A stretch of 8,087 bases of DNA. It comes from Elusimicrobia bacterium RIFCSPLOWO2_01_FULL_60_11 (lineage in GTDB: Bacteria > Elusimicrobiota > Elusimicrobia > 2-02-FULL-39-32). The stretch is taken from the NCBI GenBank assembly GCA_001800085.1, contig MGUS01000042.1, positions 5,931 through 14,017 of the forward strand, read 5' to 3'. The notes below the pieces were generated by a model, which saw only the letters and a list, made by a program, of their open reading frames with translations, was not told where the DNA came from and did not search any database. Made by a program: the position numbers and the translations under genes. Of this stretch, positions 1 through 6,001 are shown piece after piece. Each line of letters opens with the position of its first letter. Within the stretch, counting starts at the first letter, position 1.

Positions 1-29
1 GGGCCGGCTCCGATGATGACCAGGTTCAT
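1..29 (-). CDS. N-terminus of a Rossmann-fold, probably FAD/NAD(P)-dependent oxidoreductase (partial)
   Basis: Only the first ten codons are in the window. Reading leftward from an ATG at 29-27 they give MNLVIIGAG followed by a codon starting CC, hence proline. A start methionine, a short hydrophobic beta strand and then GxGP is the classic beginning of the dinucleotide-binding fold of FAD-dependent oxidoreductases of the thioredoxin-reductase or amine-oxidase type. It lies 18 nt downstream of the stop of the substrate-binding lipoprotein gene, on the same strand, so it is probably the next gene of that operon. No SD sequence is visible before the ATG. The exact enzyme cannot be told from ten residues, and a different nucleotide-binding protein is possible. 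Confidence 0.6.
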
Positions 30-47
30 TGATTTTTGGAGAACGGT

Positions 48-1196
48 TTAATTAACGGGGACGAACTTGCTGTCCTTGACGATATAGACCGTCGCCGCCT
101 TGTTCTTGGTATCGCCTTTCTCGTCGAATTCCGTGCGCCCCAGCACCCCGTCGTATTTGAGGGTCTTCAAAAATTCGATCATCCTGGACCGGTCCACGGC
201 GTTCGAAGCGGGGTCGGCGATGCCGGCCTTTTCCAGGGCCAGAAGGGCGATCATGGTGGCCTCATAGGTGTAATGGTCGTAGGGCTGCATGTCCTTGCCG
301 GGATATTCCTTGACGTAGTCCTCCAGGAATTTTTTTGCCGAGGGGATGCGTTCCGGCGGAACGCCCACATTGGTCACATAGGCGCCCTCGGCGGCGCTCC
401 CGGCCACTTTGAAGAATTCGGGGCTCTGCACCGCGTCGCCCGATATGAGGGGGGCTTTCATGCCCAGTTCCTTGGCCTGCTTGGCGATGAGCCCGCCTTC
501 ATTGTAGATGCCGCCGAAATAGAGGGCGTCCGGCCTCCGCGATTTGAGGCGCGTCAGGAGAGCTTTGAAGTCCTTGTCCCCGATGGCGATGCCGTCGAAG
601 GACTTGACCGTGCCGCCTCTCTTCTTGAATTCCTTCTCGAACTCCTCCGCCAAGCCCTGTCCGTAAGGCGTCTTGTCATGGATGATGCAGACCGTGCCGA
701 GCTTGAGTTTTTTCAGGACGAAATTAGCGGCGAAGCTGCCCTGGACGTCGTCGGTGGTATTGACCCTGAAGATGTTCTTGGGCCATTTCCAGCTAGTCTC
801 CATCTGCTGCAGGGTCAGTTTGGGGTTGGTGGCCGCCGGCGTGATCATGGCCAGTCCCGCCTTGGCGTAGACCTGCGCCGCCGGGATGGAGCAGCCGGAG
901 TTCAGGTGCCCCACCACCAGGGCGATGTTGGAATCGGACGCGATCTGGTTGGCCACGTTCACGGCCTCTTTGGGGTCGGCGCGGTCGTCGAAGGCGCGCA
1001 ACTCGACCTTGAACTTGAAGCGTCCCGAGGCGTTGGCCTCTTTCACCGCGAGGTCCGCCCCGCGCTTCATGCCCTGCCCCATGGCGGCGATGTCGCCGGT
1101 GAGAGGCACGGCCAGGGCCAGGCGGAACGTCTTTTCCTTGGGCCCGCAGGCGGACAAAAGGGGCAAAAGCGCGGCAAGAGCGATGGATTTTTTCAC
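48..1196 (-). CDS. Branched-chain-amino-acid-type ABC transporter substrate-binding lipoprotein (LivJ/LivK family)
   Basis: 382 residues, the normal length for periplasmic binding proteins of the Leu/Ile/Val family (type I periplasmic fold, Peripla_BP_6). The N-terminus is a lipoprotein signal: basic MKK, a hydrophobic stretch, then the lipobox LLSAC with the lipidated cysteine at residue 17. The mature protein would be tethered to a membrane facing the periplasm. Family hallmarks are AVPLTGDIAAMGQGMKRGADLA (29-50, the first ligand loop), VVGHLNSGCSIPAAQVYAK (94-112) and the AMITPAATNP segment (116-125). The start is GTG at 1196, chosen because it opens directly into the signal peptide; no SD precedes it. 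The acyltransferase stop is 34 nt upstream. No permease or ATPase genes are in the window, so the substrate is unknown. Amino acids, amides or urea-like ligands are all known for the family. Confidence 0.9.
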   Translation of the reverse strand: MKKSIALAALLPLLSACGPKEKTFRLALAVPLTGDIAAMGQGMKRGADLAVKEANASGRFKFKVELRAFDDRADPKEAVNVANQIASDSNIALVVGHLNSGCSIPAAQVYAKAGLAMITPAATNPKLTLQQMETSWKWPKNIFRVNTTDDVQGSFAANFVLKKLKLGTVCIIHDKTPYGQGLAEEFEKEFKKRGGTVKSFDGIAIGDKDFKALLTRLKSRRPDALYFGGIYNEGGLIAKQAKELGMKAPLISGDAVQSPEFFKVAGSAAEGAYVTNVGVPPERIPSAKKFLEDYVKEYPGKDMQPYDHYTYEATMIALLALEKAGIADPASNAVDRSRMIEFLKTLKYDGVLGRTEFDEKGDTKNKAATVYIVKDSKFVPVN

Positions 1197-1230
1197 GGTC
1201 GGACTATGTTATCAATTCCTGACAGGGGCT

Positions 1231-2094
1231 TCAAGTTTTCCAGCGGTTGTGGATCCAGAGCCAGTTCTCAGGTTTTTCCCGCACCCAGTCCTCGAACACC
1301 CGGCTCATCCTGCGCGTGGCTTTGTCTATGCCTTCGGGGCTGTTGGGGACGCCGGTGAAATCCATGGCGGGGAGGATCTCCACTTTGATCTTGCCCGCTT
1401 CACGCCAGGCGCGGATGAAATGCACGGGGATCTGGAGGCGCAGGGCGAGGATGGCGGGCAGGGAGGTCGTGTGGGCCGGTTTGCCCAAAAAAGGAATCTG
1501 CAGGCCGCCTTCCGCCACGCGGTGGTCGATGAGGATGCCCACCATCTTTCCGTCCTTGAGCGCGCGCATGGAATTTCGCACGGCGTTCTTGGAAAGCATC
1601 ACTTCGTTGCCGTGCAGGGTGCGGTAGTGGTTGACGAGCTCGTCCACATGGGGGTTTTTGATGCGCCGCGCCACGGCCGCGGTGGGGATGCCGCTGAAAG
1701 CGAAGATATGGGAGGTGAATTCCCAGGGGCCATAGTGGCCGCCTATCATGAGGAACCCCTTGCCCTTGGCGTGGGAGGCCTTGGCGTGCTCCAGGCCCTT
1801 GGCGTCCACGATGGAGAAGAATTTTTCTTTGTCGATGGAAGGGAGCGAGGCGATCTCCGCCGCCGTCAGGCCCAGGTTCTGCCAGCAGCCCTTCACGATC
1901 CCGCGGACATCGTTTTCAGATGTTCCGGGCAAGGCCTCAAGGATGTTTTGGCGCGCGATGCGGTAGCGTGAAGTCATCAGACGGCAGGCCAGGGAGCCCG
2001 CGCCTTTCCCGATTTTCATGGCGATGGAGCGGGGGAGGATGCTAAGGATGAAGACCGCAATGCGCAGCGGAATATATTCCAGAATATACTTCAC
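1231..2094 (-). CDS. LpxL/HtrB-family lysophospholipid (lipid A) acyltransferase
   Basis: 287 residues, close to the usual length of the family that adds secondary acyl chains to lipid A or related lipids at the inner membrane. An N-terminal hydrophobic segment (about residues 8-21) anchors it. The catalytic HX4E motif is HYGPWE, with His120 and Glu125, preceded by GG. A second conserved block is ARRIKNPHVD (142-151), followed by GILIDHR (186-192) and IPFLGKPAHTTSLPA (200-214). The C-terminus PENWLWIHNRWKT matches the family's typical ending. The start is GTG at 2094, the only plausible start in frame. It has no SD but sits 6 nt after a perfect extended -10 box. The upstream epimerase stop is 7 nt away and the lipoprotein gene follows 34 nt downstream. 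Whether the acceptor is lipid A or another glycolipid cannot be decided here. Confidence 0.88.
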   Translation of the reverse strand: MKYILEYIPLRIAVFILSILPRSIAMKIGKGAGSLACRLMTSRYRIARQNILEALPGTSENDVRGIVKGCWQNLGLTAAEIASLPSIDKEKFFSIVDAKGLEHAKASHAKGKGFLMIGGHYGPWEFTSHIFAFSGIPTAAVARRIKNPHVDELVNHYRTLHGNEVMLSKNAVRNSMRALKDGKMVGILIDHRVAEGGLQIPFLGKPAHTTSLPAILALRLQIPVHFIRAWREAGKIKVEILPAMDFTGVPNSPEGIDKATRRMSRVFEDWVREKPENWLWIHNRWKT

Positions 2095-2100
2095 TCGAGG

Positions 2101-2109
2101 ATTATACCA
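2101..2109 (-). promoter_or_regulatory. Extended -10 promoter for the acyltransferase gene, predicted leaderless
   Basis: On the minus strand the sequence is TGGTATAAT, a perfect TGn extended -10 box. It overlaps the stop codon of the epimerase gene. Six bases separate the box from the GTG of the acyltransferase gene, so transcription starting 7 nt after the box would begin on the start codon itself. No good -35 is seen, which extended -10 promoters do not require. The transcription start is inferred. Confidence 0.5.
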
Positions 2110-2992
2110 ATTCTTTGAGAGCGGCCTCTAAGGAGGGGTGCTTATAGGAAAAGCCCGATGCTTTGAGTTTGGCGGGCTCCACGCGGGTGCTGGCCAAAAG
2201 CAGTTCATCCGCCATCTGCCCGAAGGCCAGACGCGCGACAAGGGCGGGCATAGGGAATAGGGTGGGGCGGTGGATGGCTTTGCCTAAAGTTTTGGTAAAG
2301 CCGAAGTTGATGATGGGGTTGGGGGAAACGGCATTGACCGGGCCTTTCAGGGATTCCGTCTTGATCGCGTGGAGGATGACGCCCACGACATCATCGAGAG
2401 TGATCCAGCTCATCCACTGCTTGCCGGTTCCCACGGTCCCGCCCAGGCCCAACTTGAAAGGGGTCAGCATCTTGGGGAGCCCTCCGCCTTCGCGTCCCAA
2501 AATCATGCCTATCCTTAAATTGACCGTGCGGATTCCTTTTTGGGCTGCGGGTTGGGAGGCGGCTTCCCATTCCTTGCATACTTTGGAGAGGAAGAGATTT
2601 CCGGGGGAGCTTTCTTCGGTCAGGATCTCGTCCCCCCTGTCACCGTAGTATCCGATGGCGGAAGCGCAGATGAAGACTTTGGGCGGGCGGGGGAGTTTTG
2701 TCAGGGTTTCGGCCAGAAGATGAGTGCCGTGGACCCGGCTCTCCAGGATCTTGTCCTTCTTGGCGTCCGTCCAGCGGCCCGTGATGCTTTCGCCGCCCAG
2801 GTGGACGGCGGCGTCTATGCCTTCAAGGAAATGGGTGTCGATCTGCCCGTTGTTGGGGTTCCAAAATATCTCAGCCGATGGATCTTTAGGGTGCCTGCGG
2901 ATGAGGCGAACGACCTGGTGGCCTTCTTTGGAGAGCGCTTTGACGAGCGCCCGTCCCACAAATCCGTTTGAGCCGCTGACGAGGACTTTCAT
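2102..2992 (-). CDS. TIGR01777-family (SDR39U1-like) NAD(P)-binding epimerase
   Basis: 296 residues from the ATG at 2992, the usual length for this extended short-chain dehydrogenase family (Escherichia coli YfcH, human SDR39U1). The start opens directly into the first beta strand and the dinucleotide motif GSNGFVG (Gly7, Gly10, Gly13). Further family hallmarks are VHLGGESITGRW (63-74), SAIGYYGDRGDE (111-122, with the conserved tyrosines) and LSKVCKEWE (135-143). The C-terminal block of about 50 residues from FPMPALVARLAFGQMADELL onward matches the DUF1731 domain. The substrate is unknown for the family. The ATG overlaps the stop of the upstream 78-residue gene as ATGA, with no SD, so translation is probably coupled. 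The same frame stays open for 71 codons upstream, but that extension is Arg/Pro/His-rich shadow of the upstream genes and is not part of the protein. Confidence 0.9.
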   Translation of the reverse strand: MKVLVSGSNGFVGRALVKALSKEGHQVVRLIRRHPKDPSAEIFWNPNNGQIDTHFLEGIDAAVHLGGESITGRWTDAKKDKILESRVHGTHLLAETLTKLPRPPKVFICASAIGYYGDRGDEILTEESSPGNLFLSKVCKEWEAASQPAAQKGIRTVNLRIGMILGREGGGLPKMLTPFKLGLGGTVGTGKQWMSWITLDDVVGVILHAIKTESLKGPVNAVSPNPIINFGFTKTLGKAIHRPTLFPMPALVARLAFGQMADELLLASTRVEPAKLKASGFSYKHPSLEAALKELV

Positions 2993-3225
2993 GGTTTGAG
3001 TTTTTTCCAGCCGCGAGCGTAAGTCCACCACGCCAGGCCGATTCCGGTGCCCAGCCGGATCATGGCCCTCTGGGCATAGGGGGTGGTTAAGCCCATGCGG
3101 AGGGGGATGTCTTGATAGAGGTCTCGGAGTGAGAAGACTGTGAACCAAACGGCAAGGAGGGAGAGCGGGATGAGCACGGCCGCGCGGGCCGCCACGACGA
3201 GCCATGGGGGGATGGAAATGTTCAT
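2989..3225 (-). CDS. Small hypothetical membrane protein (78 residues)
   Basis: I do not recognise this protein. It has a hydrophobic segment at about residues 8-29 (LVVAARAAVLIPLSLLAVWF and following) and a second, weaker one at about 54-69, which suggests one or two membrane spans. It ends with a basic tail, ARGWKKLKP. The ATG at 3225 is chosen because it overlaps the stop of the DUF2243 gene as ATGA. The gene's own stop overlaps the epimerase ATG in the same way. Both junctions point to a coupled three-gene unit. Longer in-frame extensions upstream would run through the DUF2243 gene and look like shadow sequence. No SD is visible, which fits coupling by reinitiation. Confidence 0.7.
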   Translation of the reverse strand: MNISIPPWLVVAARAAVLIPLSLLAVWFTVFSLRDLYQDIPLRMGLTTPYAQRAMIRLGTGIGLAWWTYARGWKKLKP

Positions 3226-3713
3226 GGGGCCAGGAGATTGTCGCGTTCGGGCAGCGTCAAGCGCCGTCCTGCGATGACGAAGACGGCTCCTGAAGCCAGG
3301 AACAGCATGTCCCAAAGGAACTGATGCGGGCTTCCCGGCAGGACATGGTGGATGCCGAAGATGTGGTGGTCGATGAGCCCCTCGGTGAAATTGAAAAGTC
3401 CCCATCCGGCCAGCATCGCGCCGCACAGGACTTTTCCTGACCAAACCGCGGCCGGGCGCCTTGCCGCGCGGAACAGCATAACGGTTCCCGCCAGTGAAAT
3501 GAGCCAGACGACCAGGTGGAAGAACCCGTCCTGCGTGATCTGGCGCTGCAGATGTTCGATGGATGTCGGCCGGCAATGTTCCGTGACGCAGACCAGGTGA
3601 TGCCAGCCCAATATCTGATGGAGGACGATGCCGTCGGCGAAACCGCCGAACCCAAGCCCGAGCACGATGCCGGCCTGGACCAATGGGTTCCGAATCATAA
3701 GATTTTCATTCAC
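3222..3713 (-). CDS. DUF2243 family multi-span membrane protein
   Basis: 163 residues with four predicted membrane spans, at about 12-32, 64-83, 93-112 and 132-149. The family signature is visible as three His-rich blocks: DGIVLHQILGWHH (27-39), DGFFHLVVW (62-70) and EGLIDHHIFGIHHV (111-124). The pattern of paired histidines next to membrane spans suggests metal or heme ligation, but the function of DUF2243 is not known to me and this is inference. The start is GTG at 3713; an in-frame ATG at 3698 (residue 6) is an alternative. Neither has an SD. It is the first gene of the minus-strand operon, with a promoter directly upstream, and its stop overlaps the next start as ATGA. Confidence 0.85.
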   Translation of the reverse strand: MNENLMIRNPLVQAGIVLGLGFGGFADGIVLHQILGWHHLVCVTEHCRPTSIEHLQRQITQDGFFHLVVWLISLAGTVMLFRAARRPAAVWSGKVLCGAMLAGWGLFNFTEGLIDHHIFGIHHVLPGSPHQFLWDMLFLASGAVFVIAGRRLTLPERDNLLAP

Positions 3714-3725
3714 GGGGATAAAGGG

Positions 3726-3754
3726 ATTATAGACCTTAAGAGGGGGGTTTGCAA
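3726..3754 (-). promoter_or_regulatory. Sigma-70-type promoter for the DUF2243-led operon
   Basis: On the minus strand, TTGCAA at 3754-3749 (4 of 6 to TTGACA) and a perfect TATAAT at 3731-3726 are separated by exactly 17 bp. Initiation is predicted near 3719. That leaves a leader of only about 6 nt before the GTG, or about 20 nt before the ATG at 3698. The -35 lies inside a perfect palindrome. Confidence 0.6.
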
Positions 3755-3759
3755 ACCCC
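3744..3759. repeat. Perfect 16-bp palindrome over the -35 box
   Basis: GGGGTTTGCAAACCCC is fully self-complementary and covers the -35 hexamer of the minus-strand operon promoter. Its position would suit an operator bound by a dimeric repressor. No T-run follows on either strand, so it does not read as a terminator. A dispersed intergenic repeat is the alternative. Confidence 0.5.
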
Positions 3760-4017
3760 GCCGCCGCGTCGTGCCCCGCGTGGATTACGACAATCTATGG
3801 CTGCGGATGACGGTGGGGGGAGGGTTGCGGGACTAGGCGGGAATTATGTCAACCTGCGTAGAATTGGGGGGGCGAATACCGTTCGGGGTTGATCCGGTTC
3901 CGGCACGTTCTCTTTAGAAAATATGCTATCTTATCGGGGTCCTGTCACATGTCGACCCTGTTGACATTTTGATGAAGGAACCATCCGTGAAGTTTAGCCA
4001 TATCAGGAGGAGTTCAT

Positions 4018-4698
4018 ATGTTCCAACGCTACTCGCTTAAAACTATTTTGGCTGTGGGTTTACTGGTCATGCCCGGGCTGGTCCTGGCCAAGGGGCCGAC
4101 CACGAAAGAAAAAGTCGCGGCGCTTGCAAGCGCCGGCAAAACGATCCCCGTCGTCTATTTGACAGCCGGCATCAATGGAGTATCGGTCGTTCCGCCCAGC
4201 ATCATGGAAACGGCAATCTTCAACAATGGGGCGGTCCCCGCTGATTATGCCGCGATCGGCGATGAAGCGGTCAAGTCCTTCAATGCCGGATTCGGAGTGA
4301 CGGCTTTCAAGACCGTTCCCAGCAGCCAGATCCCTGTCGTGGAAAAGGCGATTTGGGGAAAGGTTCCCGACTGGGCCGCCACGGATTTTGAGCTGTATGT
4401 CGCTGTCACTGTCTCGGGCCAATACAAAGCCAACCTTGCATCTTCCACCGGTGCAAAATCAGCCAAGCTCAACATGAAATGTGCGGTCGAGGTCATGGAG
4501 AATATCGTCGACAAGAAGGGCCAGAAGAAATCCGACTCGATCAAAACGCTGAGATTCGATGCTCAGTCAAAGACAGCCCCGATCGAGAAGACCCCGGCCA
4601 CACTGGAAGATTTCTCTGCGGCGATCCCAGCCGCATCCCTGACTGCGGATCTGCTGGAGAAGGAAAAAGCAGAGATCGCGAAGTTTGCGGCGAAATAA
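4018..4698 (+). CDS. Hypothetical exported protein (226 residues)
   Basis: I do not recognise this protein. A Sec signal peptide is clear: MFQRYSLK, a hydrophobic core TILAVGLLVMPGLVL, and a likely cleavage at VLA|KG (after residue 24), giving a mature periplasmic protein of about 202 residues. There is no lipobox, and the mature protein has a single cysteine (155), so no internal disulfide. The middle is beta-rich (DFELYVAVTVSGQYKANL). The C-terminus is a charged helix, DLLEKEKAEIAKFAAK. The start is fixed by a perfect AGGAGG seven bases before the ATG. It has its own intrinsic terminator 22 nt after the stop, so it appears to be monocistronic. Its neighbours downstream are also small exported proteins, with no sequence similarity that I can see. 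Confidence 0.8.
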   Translation: MFQRYSLKTILAVGLLVMPGLVLAKGPTTKEKVAALASAGKTIPVVYLTAGINGVSVVPPSIMETAIFNNGAVPADYAAIGDEAVKSFNAGFGVTAFKTVPSSQIPVVEKAIWGKVPDWAATDFELYVAVTVSGQYKANLASSTGAKSAKLNMKCAVEVMENIVDKKGQKKSDSIKTLRFDAQSKTAPIEKTPATLEDFSAAIPAASLTADLLEKEKAEIAKFAAK

Positions 4699-4720
4699 TC
4701 CAGCCGTTCGAACCACGTTC

Positions 4721-4764
4721 GTGATGGAGACGGGCTTTTACCGGACTGTCTCTATCACTTTTTT
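4721..4764 (+). terminator. Intrinsic terminator after the 226-residue exported-protein gene
   Basis: The arms GTGATGGAGAC (4721-4731) and GTCTCTATCAC (4748-4758) pair over 11 positions with one G-U. The loop holds a further possible CGG/CCG pairing. Six Ts follow at 4759-4764. The stem, the U-tract and the position just past the stop all fit a Rho-independent terminator. Confidence 0.85.
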
Positions 4765-4769
4765 ATAGT
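4764..4769 (+). promoter_or_regulatory. Possible -10 box for the 170-residue exported-protein gene
   Basis: TATAGT matches TATAAT at 5 of 6 positions. It lies directly after the terminator and about 30 nt before the ATG at 4799. A transcript must begin in this gap if the terminator is efficient. No good -35 is present at 16-18 bp, so this is tentative. Confidence 0.3.
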
Positions 4770-4798
4770 AATCTATGCCATCACACAGGAGAAAGAAC

Positions 4799-5311
4799 AT
4801 GAGAAGATCAGCAACCCTGCTGTTGATGTTAGCGCTCATTTCCAGCGGTACCGCGAGTTTCGCACAAACGGCCAAGGATGCGCAAGACAAGAATCCCCTG
4901 GCCACAGAAACGGATACGGCGAAGATCGAAGCCCTCATACAGACAACGGATTATAAAAGCATATCGGAGAATGACAGTGCGGCGGTCATGAAGAATCTTG
5001 TGGCTCTCACAAAATCCGCGGACATCTCGGCTCCGGATGAAAGAACGAAAGCAGGCATGCTCTATATGTGCATGATTGTTTTCCAGGCAAAGGTCAAAAG
5101 ACCGGATGCCTACACGGACGGCACGGGGGTCAGCATTGTCGATCATAACTGGCTGACCACGAAAGCTTCCAATTTCGCCGATACTTTCCTGAAGAAATCC
5201 ACCCAGGCTCAATTCATCGCCAAGATCGATGGGAAATTCCCTGTTGCCAAAAAAACTGCGGGGGAAAACACTCAAAAGGTCCAGAATCCTCCGGCAAATC
5301 CGAAAAAGTGA
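4799..5311 (+). CDS. Hypothetical exported protein (170 residues)
   Basis: I do not recognise this protein. The ATG at 4799 is preferred over one at 4775 because AGGAGA (4787-4792) lies six bases before it and because it opens directly into a signal peptide. That signal is MRR, the hydrophobic core SATLLLMLALISSGTA, and a probable cleavage at SFA|QT (after residue 22). The mature part of about 148 residues is predicted mostly helical and hydrophilic, rich in Lys, Asp and Thr. It has one cysteine (91), in the only hydrophobic mature patch, AGMLYMCMIVFQAKV (85-99). The tail is a Pro/Asn/Lys-rich disordered stretch (PPANPKK). A 75-nt gap separates it from the next exported-protein gene, and no terminator stands between them, so the two may be cotranscribed. 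Confidence 0.78.
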   Translation: MRRSATLLLMLALISSGTASFAQTAKDAQDKNPLATETDTAKIEALIQTTDYKSISENDSAAVMKNLVALTKSADISAPDERTKAGMLYMCMIVFQAKVKRPDAYTDGTGVSIVDHNWLTTKASNFADTFLKKSTQAQFIAKIDGKFPVAKKTAGENTQKVQNPPANPKK

Positions 5312-5360
5312 GGTTCCTGCCCCCGGCCTGCGATTTCCGGAAGCTGCCGGTCATGGCGAA

Positions 5361-5374
5361 CGTTAGTCCTAACG
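5361..5374 (+). repeat. Short perfect inverted repeat just upstream of an SD
   Basis: CGTTAG-TC-CTAACG, with 6-bp arms and a 2-base centre, abuts the SD AAGGAGG (5375-5381) of the next gene. It could be an operator half-site pair. As RNA the 2-base loop is too tight, so a shortened 5-bp stem with a 4-base loop would form. Either could tune expression. Chance occurrence cannot be excluded. Confidence 0.35.
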
Positions 5375-5386
5375 AAGGAGGGTCTC

Positions 5387-5929
5387 ATGCCAGCAAAGTC
5401 AGTGGAAAAGCTTGAAGCAATACGTGCATCATGCAGAAACACTACGCGAAAAGGGTCAGCCCCACTTACATTCTTCTGGGGATTTCTGTTCTCGGTGAGC
5501 CTGTCGATTGTTGCGCTGCCTGCGGATGCGGCAGTCAAGAAAACTACTTCGCGCGAACGGCTTGAAGCCAATGGCTACACAATGCTCCCCGGTCCGACCT
5601 TCAGCATGCATGTCAAGCTGATGAAAACCATTCCAGGGAACTTCGGTGGAAAGAGTTCGCCGCTGTACGTCTGGGACACCGCGCTAACTGACAACATCAC
5701 TGGCAAAATTTTTGCCGGTGGCGCTGGTGGCGGGCGCCTAGAGTCATCGCTCAAAGACATGGACAAGCCGATTCGCTGGCAGTTCCGGGACCTGAACGGC
5801 GACGGCTTCATCGACTACCGGTACGACAAAGGTGAGGTCGGGAAGCCGTTCTGGTGGGCATGGGTCTGGCAGCCAAAGGGCAAGCACGGCAGGTTCACGT
5901 TTTCGCCCAAGCATGGAGGAAACAGGTAA
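5387..5929 (+). CDS. Hypothetical exported protein with a calcium-loop-like motif (180 residues)
   Basis: I do not recognise this protein. The start is fixed by AAGGAGG five bases before the ATG. The N-terminus is unusual: about 26 hydrophilic, basic residues precede the hydrophobic core LTFFWGFLFSVSLSIVAL (27-44). A likely signal-peptidase site follows at ADA|A (after 48), although the segment could also stay as a membrane anchor. The mature domain carries DLNGDGFIDYRYD (135-147). This has the DxNxDGxxD pattern of calcium-binding loops seen in EF-hands, dockerins and related repeats, here as a single copy. It is followed by an aromatic block, PFWWAWVWQPKGKHGRF (154-170). There is no lipobox. 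The loop suggests calcium binding but this is inference. Confidence 0.75.
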   Translation: MPAKSVEKLEAIRASCRNTTRKGSAPLTFFWGFLFSVSLSIVALPADAAVKKTTSRERLEANGYTMLPGPTFSMHVKLMKTIPGNFGGKSSPLYVWDTALTDNITGKIFAGGAGGGRLESSLKDMDKPIRWQFRDLNGDGFIDYRYDKGEVGKPFWWAWVWQPKGKHGRFTFSPKHGGNR

Positions 5930-5960
5930 TTCGGGGGACACCCTGAGCTGCCCCGGATTT
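5928..5960 (+). terminator. Weak hairpin at the stop of the 180-residue gene, possible terminator
   Basis: AATTCGGGG (5928-5936) can pair with CCCCGGATT (5951-5959) over nine positions with one G-U, leaving a 14-base loop. It begins within the stop codon. Only three Ts end the structure, so it is a poor intrinsic terminator and could instead protect the mRNA 3' end. Confidence 0.3.
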
Positions 5961-6001
5961 GACGGCGAGGATCAGGAGTCGGTGAAGTTTAAGGTAAGGT
6001 A

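Larger units (their letters stand above)
3714..4017. other. Divergent intergenic region between the minus-strand operon and the exported-protein genes
   Basis: 304 bp with no supported gene. The left end holds the operon promoter and its palindrome. The right end holds the SD AGGAGG (4005-4010) of the plus-strand gene. An imperfect inverted repeat, ATGTCGACCCTGTTGACAT (3949-3967, arms of 8 with one mismatch), lies 50 bp before that start and includes a TTGACA at 3961-3966, but no matching -10 follows at 16-18 bp. An A+T-rich patch near 3915-3935 (TATGCT, TATCTT) could contain a -10. I see no convincing -35/-10 pair for the plus-strand gene. Confidence 0.5.

Noticed and set aside
36..1358. A 440-codon plus-strand open frame
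   Set aside because: It lies antisense to the substrate-binding lipoprotein gene, which has a lipobox and full family motifs. The plus-strand translation is His/Gly/Arg-rich and resembles no domain.
886..1971. A 361-codon plus-strand open frame
   Set aside because: It is antisense to the acyltransferase and lipoprotein genes and is a by-product of GC-rich codon use. It has no SD and no recognisable domain.
2993..3205. A 71-codon N-terminal extension of the epimerase
   Set aside because: The extension is Arg/Pro/His-rich, overlaps the 78-residue gene and precedes the normal Rossmann start, which is fixed by the ATGA overlap at 2992.
3226..3576. A long N-terminal extension of the 78-residue protein
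   Set aside because: It runs through the DUF2243 gene in another frame and has shadow-like composition. The ATG at 3225 overlapping the DUF2243 stop is the natural start.
3961..3989. TTGACA at 3961 as the -35 of the 226-residue gene
   Set aside because: The bases at 16-18 bp spacing (TCCGTG region) do not resemble a -10 box.
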